Shown: positions 60,336 through 64,000 of the stretch, one piece after another
How the letters are laid out: each line of letters begins with the position of its first letter
How positions within the stretch are numbered: position 1 is the first letter of the stretch
Assembly: GCA_965200765.1 (NCBI GenBank)
Contig: OZ241380.1
Location: forward strand, 1,984,001-2,048,000
DNA from: G965200765 sp965200765
GTDB taxonomy: Bacteria > Pseudomonadota > Gammaproteobacteria > Arenicellales > JAJDZL01
Reading direction: 5' to 3'
Length of the DNA: 64,000 bases
Program-made: the position numbers and the translations under genes
The notes under the pieces: model-generated
Told to the model about the DNA's origin: nothing
Databases searched by the model: none
The model's input: only the letters and a program-made list of their open reading frames with translations

Positions 60336-62535
60336 GGTTCAATGAGGCCGCCGCTGATTAGCGGCGGAAATCCAGCTCGGCAATTGACGGACCCGAAACA
60401 ATCGACTCACTTCAATGAGGCCGCCGCTAATTAGCAGCGGAAATCCCCAGTTTTGCTATCTACTGGCGAGCGAATACCGCTGCTTCAATGAGGCCGCCGC
60501 TAATTAGCAGCGGAAATTTTTTAGCATCTGCAATTCTTGCCACCGGGCTTTTAAGCTTCAATGAGGCCGCCGCTAATTAGCAGCGGAAATCCCGCATGGA
60601 ATCGCGCGGGGGGCGCAACGGCGGCGCTTCAATGAGGCCGCCGCTAATTAGCAGCGGAAATGACTACGTGCAGGTCAGTCGGACCGGCGACGGCTACGCT
60701 TCAATGAGGCCGCCGCTAATTAGCAGCGGAAATATTAATCGCAAGAATGTTGCGGCACTGCGCATAAGAACAGCTTCAATGAGGCCGCCGCTAATTAGCA
60801 GCGGAAATGACGCGGCCAATGACGACGGCAATCTCGTATTCAGCGTGCTTCAATGAGGCCGCCGCTAATTAGCAGCGGAAATTTGCTTGTATGGCTTTCT
60901 GCAGTTAATTTAATTGCATCGCTTCAATGAGGCCGCCGCTAATTAGCAGCGGAAATCCTTATGCTGACTGAATACAAGGCTACCGTTTTCGAGGCTTCAA
61001 TGAGGCCGCCGCTAATTAGCAGCGGAAATCCTTTGTGGGTAGAAGATGATTGGGCGGATGATTTAGCTTCAATGAGGCCGCCGCTAATTAGCAGCGGAAA
61101 TCTTTTTTCTTGAACCAGTCCCAATAAGTAACAACAGTTAGCTTCAATGAGGCCGCCGCTAATTAGCAGCGGAAATTTCTGCTATACTGGATTCTGTCGG
61201 TGGCGGCCTCATTGCTTCAATGAGGCCGCCGCTAATTAGCAGCGGAAATTTCTGCTATACTGGATTCTGTCGGTGGCGGCCTCATTGCTTCAATGAGGCC
61301 GCCGCTAATTAGCAGCGGAAATGTAGCGTTGTCCAGTTCAGTCAATTGTCATCCTCCGCGCTTCAATGAGGCCGCCGCTAATTAGCAGCGGAAATTTTGA
61401 TTGCCCCTGATTTGCCGATAGCACTGCGTCTTGCTTCAATGAGGCCGCCGCTAATTAGCAGCGGAAATCAAGCCGTCGTTTTCGTCGATGCTCATCGCGG
61501 CTTTGCTTCAATGAGGCCGCCGCTAATTAGCAGCGGAAATCTGGCGGCTCTGGCGGAGGCGGTGGACTTAGTGCATCGGCTTCAATGAGGCCGCCGCTAA
61601 TTAGCAGCGGAAATTTTTTCTACCTTCCGAGTAAATCGCCTAAATATTTCTTGCTTCAATGAGGCCGCCGCTAATTAATGTCGTCAGCAGCGGAAATGTC
61701 GTCATGCTTGCCTTCCCTTTCGCCGCTGGCCCGGCTTCAATGAGGCCGCCGCTAATTAGCAGCGGAAATGTCGCTGGCCCGGCTTCAATGAGGCCGCCGC
61801 TAATTCGCAGCGGAAATTCAATCGACTTCGGCTGGCTATCGCTTCAATGAGGCCGCCGCTAATTAGCAGCGGAAATATGTTTTCAGAAGGTTTGGATGCC
61901 ATTGTATTTTTTAGCTTCAATGAGGCCGCCGCTAATTAGCAGCGGAAATTATGATCGTTTCGTGCAAGATAACCATGGATACAATGCTTCAATGAGGCCG
62001 CCGCTAATTAGCAGCGGAAATCCAAGCTGCTGCTTGAAACCAATCCTCACATGTTGCAGCTTCAATGAGGCCGCCGCTAATTAGCAGCGGAAATTCGGCG
62101 TATCCTCGCGCGGCGTAGGTTCGGTGACCGAGCAGCTTCAATGAGGCCGCCGCTAATTAGCAGCGGAAATCTGGCATATTCAGATGTAGGAAGAGATAGA
62201 ACTCTAGCTTCAATGAGGCCGCCGCTAATTAGCAGCGGAAATTTCCATTGCAATCGATAGCCAAGCGTTTGAAACCTATGCTTCAATGAGGCCGCCGCTA
62301 ATTAGCAGCGGAAATCTGACTGACCTAATGCAGCACTACCTATTTCAAGTTGCTTCAATGAGGCCGCCGCTAATTAGCAGCGGAAATAGAATTATGATCA
62401 ACGCTCAAGAACCGAAAAAAATTGCGCTTCAATGAGGCCGCCGCTAATTAGCAGCGGAAATTCGTTGCAAATGATGAAACGGAAAAAATAACAGTCAGCG
62501 CTTCAATGAGGCCGCCGCTAATTAGCAGCGGAAAT
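60336..62535 (-). CRISPR. Type I-G CRISPR array, 31 repeats and 30 spacers
   Basis: The 36-bp repeat starts GCTTCAATGAGGCCGCC and ends AGCAGCGGAAAT on the plus strand. Spacers are mostly 35-40 bases. On the minus strand each repeat ends ATTGAAGC, the usual crRNA handle. The first repeat (60336-60371) has two changes and is probably the oldest end; the leader is next to cas2. Repeats at 61653 and 61782 are altered, and spacers at 61177 and 61250 are identical. Confidence 0.96.
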
Positions 62536-62750
62536 AGTCCATATCACAAACCATTGAAACAAAAACGCTTTTTCAAAGACTTGCGAGACGTCATCAGATT
62601 TACCCGATCAATGACCATCAAACCAAACAACTATACACAATTGTTACTCTTAAATACTTGTTTTCAAAGAACAAACCAAGTTTCGAGCACTTTCAGGCAA
62701 TAGAATCACTACCAAAGCACTCGCATTTCTTTCGGCAAGCGTCAAATCCA
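62536..62750 (-). promoter_or_regulatory. CRISPR leader
   Basis: AT-rich 215-base stretch between the last intact repeat and the cas2 3' end, read toward the array on the minus strand. The opposite array end carries the changed repeat, so new spacers should enter here. It includes GTTCTTTGAAAACAAG on the minus strand. Confidence 0.65.
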
Positions 62751-63044
62751 TCAGACAATAACCGCTTCCCTAGTCGGCTTATTATACTCCTTTCCGATGC
62801 TTTCAACAAATAATTCCACCTTATCCGCTAACCCCAAATCGAAAATCAATACATGATCCTCCTTTGGATCAATCAACTCTGTGAGACGACCGACCATCTG
62901 TGCATGTCGACGAGCCGTCAATCGGCATTGAAATACCGACAATTGCACCCATTCGCCATAGCCTTTCACTGAGTTGAAAACCTTCCGCCAACGCTTCGGG
63001 TCGGAAATATCGTATGCAACAATGTACAGTCGTTCTTTAGCCAT
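62751..63044 (-). CDS. cas2: Cas2
   Basis: A 97-aa protein. MAKERLYIVAYDISDPKRWR with the conserved Asp after the first strand, WVQLSVFQCRLT, and DHVLIFDLG are typical. It forms the scaffold of the Cas1-Cas2 integration complex. It is 7 bases after the cas1 stop and on the same strand, next to the leader. Confidence 0.95.
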   Translation of the reverse strand: MAKERLYIVAYDISDPKRWRKVFNSVKGYGEWVQLSVFQCRLTARRHAQMVGRLTELIDPKEDHVLIFDLGLADKVELFVESIGKEYNKPTREAVIV

Positions 63045-63051
63045 AATTCAG

Positions 63052-64000
63052 TCAACGTGGTAGATAATGAGGATACACTGGAATTTCGTTCTGCAAGTAT
63101 CGTGCCAACAATCGAACTTGCACTTCAATGAGCCGGCGCATTGAAACTCGATATCCGAACACCGGGTGCGTAGTCTCTTGTTCAAGACGTCGCTCAAAAA
63201 TTCCAATAAATGATTTTCTGCCACCAGGCTGTAATGAACACGCCGGTCCGTTGAATATAAAGTCTTTGACTTTGATCTCACCGTTGTTGATCGCTTGAAT
63301 TACACAAGAATCTGCAACGATTGGACGAAACGGTTCCATCAGATCAAGAGCAAGTGCAGGACGTCCATGCCTCGTACGGTGATAGAGGCCCATACAAGGG
63401 TCCAATCCTGTCACTGAAATTGATACTGAAAATAGTCTGGTGAGCATAGAGTATGCAAGGGATAGCATTGCATTCACAGGGTCAGTCGGAGGTCTGCGAT
63501 TACGAGTTTGAAACGAGAAGTTGGCAACTCTGTCGTCTTCGCTGGCTACTAGCAAATTCGGAAAACTGGCGAAGTAAACTGCCGCCGCCTCTCCTTCTAT
63601 GCCAAGCAGTATTTGCTCTGAATTTGCCTGCTTTGCTTTTTTCGCCAACGATTTCAAACGAACCAAAGCATCCCTTTTGGTTTTCGAATCAACATCACCG
63701 CGCCAATTTCGACGTAGCATGGTTCGTGAATTTTGCACCTTCGCTGACACAAGTTCTCTCGAAAATGACAATCTGCGTTTCTCATCGAATGCAACTTTGA
63801 ATTGTGCTTCGCGTACAGCAATATTTCCGTTTGCTACTCCTGCTGAATGGCCCAAGTACCAACCACCGGTCGTGAACCAGGCCAAAGGTATTTCTTGCCT
63901 CATGAGTGCGTGTATTGTCGGAGTAGTTATTGAAACCGGTCCAAACAGAGCAACCTGAGAAACCGACAAAATAGGAACCTCTACCTTGTCGTCTTCGGAC
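63052..64000 (-). CDS. cas1: Cas1 integrase (probably the Cas1 part of a Cas4-Cas1 fusion), 5' end outside the window
   Basis: The frame stays open to the window edge, where it reads SEDDKVEVPILSVSQVALFG, so the TTG at 63969 is not the real start. Cas1 features are the active site GIEGEAAAVYF (Glu) and LYHRTRHGRPALALDLMEPF with RPIVADS (His, Asp). It inserts spacers with Cas2. In type I-G, Cas1 is usually fused behind Cas4, and the residues before LSVSQV would fit that join. The Cas4 part is beyond the window. Confidence 0.92.
   Translation of the reverse strand, partial: SEDDKVEVPILSVSQVALFGPVSITTPTIHALMRQEIPLAWFTTGGWYLGHSAGVANGNIAVREAQFKVAFDEKRRLSFSRELVSAKVQNSRTMLRRNWRGDVDSKTKRDALVRLKSLAKKAKQANSEQILLGIEGEAAAVYFASFPNLLVASEDDRVANFSFQTRNRRPPTDPVNAMLSLAYSMLTRLFSVSISVTGLDPCMGLYHRTRHGRPALALDLMEPFRPIVADSCVIQAINNGEIKVKDFIFNGPACSLQPGGRKSFIGIFERRLEQETTHPVFGYRVSMRRLIEVQVRLLARYLQNEIPVYPHYLPR

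Noticed and set aside
60596..62703. Several short frames with the phrase ASMRPPLISSGN
   Set aside because: They are translations of the CRISPR repeats.
1..64000. tRNA, rRNA and known riboswitches
   Set aside because: I looked for cloverleaf and conserved RNA text and saw none I could support; a covariance-model search would settle it.

Overview
The window reads as chromosomal DNA of a gammaproteobacterium. The housekeeping genes are gammaproteobacterial in type: class 2 (quinone-linked) pyrD, anmK beside an M23 endopeptidase, an RluF-type pseudouridine synthase, and cyoE and purB. Many very large outer-membrane proteins, decayed insertion sequences, dispersed intergenic repeats and a type I-G CRISPR-Cas locus suggest a genome rich in mobile and accessory DNA. 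The genus cannot be told from the sequence. I saw no tRNA or rRNA gene.

Layout. 1-4916: a TraD/VirD4-like coupling-protein gene on the minus strand, split by a complete 2.84-kb IS1595-family element. The element has 28-bp inverted repeats and an 8-bp target duplication, and carries a transposase, a DNA methyltransferase with an HNH tail, and a small protein. 5386-20773: two paralogous giant autotransporters (1664 and 1353 aa) flank an eroded zone. This zone holds a tandem duplication of a coiled-coil, tail-anchored protein gene, ISL3 and IS21 scars and a broken VapBC-like locus. 21074-29401: a secreted protein of unknown role, a DUF3800 protein with a small partner, formyl-CoA transferase (frc) with a GntR-type operator upstream, a 770-aa helical-repeat protein, an O-methyltransferase, and a two-gene cassette of a small multi-TM protein and a TIR-like (DUF1863/ThsB-type) protein. 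29768-33958: the core run cyoE, purB, rluF-like, pyrD. 34190-39835: a third autotransporter-like surface protein with a C11 tract just after its start codon, an IS21 scar, a Fic protein and twelve 40-bp tandem repeats.

40028-49406: mgsABC-gmaS encode gamma-glutamylmethylamide synthetase and N-methylglutamate synthase, the first two steps of the N-methylglutamate route for methylamine. A three-unit tandem array of an antitoxin-like gene follows, with one intact RelE-like partner. The array lies inside a duplication of the gmaS-anmK junction. anmK and an M23 peptidase come next. 50098-64000: a type I-G CRISPR-Cas locus (cas3, csx17/cas8g, csb1/cas7g, csb2/cas5-6g), a subtilisin autotransporter lipoprotein, a 31-repeat array, and divergent cas2 and cas1 (the cas1 5' end, probably a cas4 fusion, leaves the window).

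How the parts work together. The cas genes form an interference operon and an adaptation pair around one array, whose crRNA is inferred to come from the minus strand. The mgs genes form one overlapping operon. The multi-TM/TIR-like pair is the best candidate for an undescribed defence module. The unequal antitoxin array and the poly-C surface protein are the best candidates for unusual local biology.
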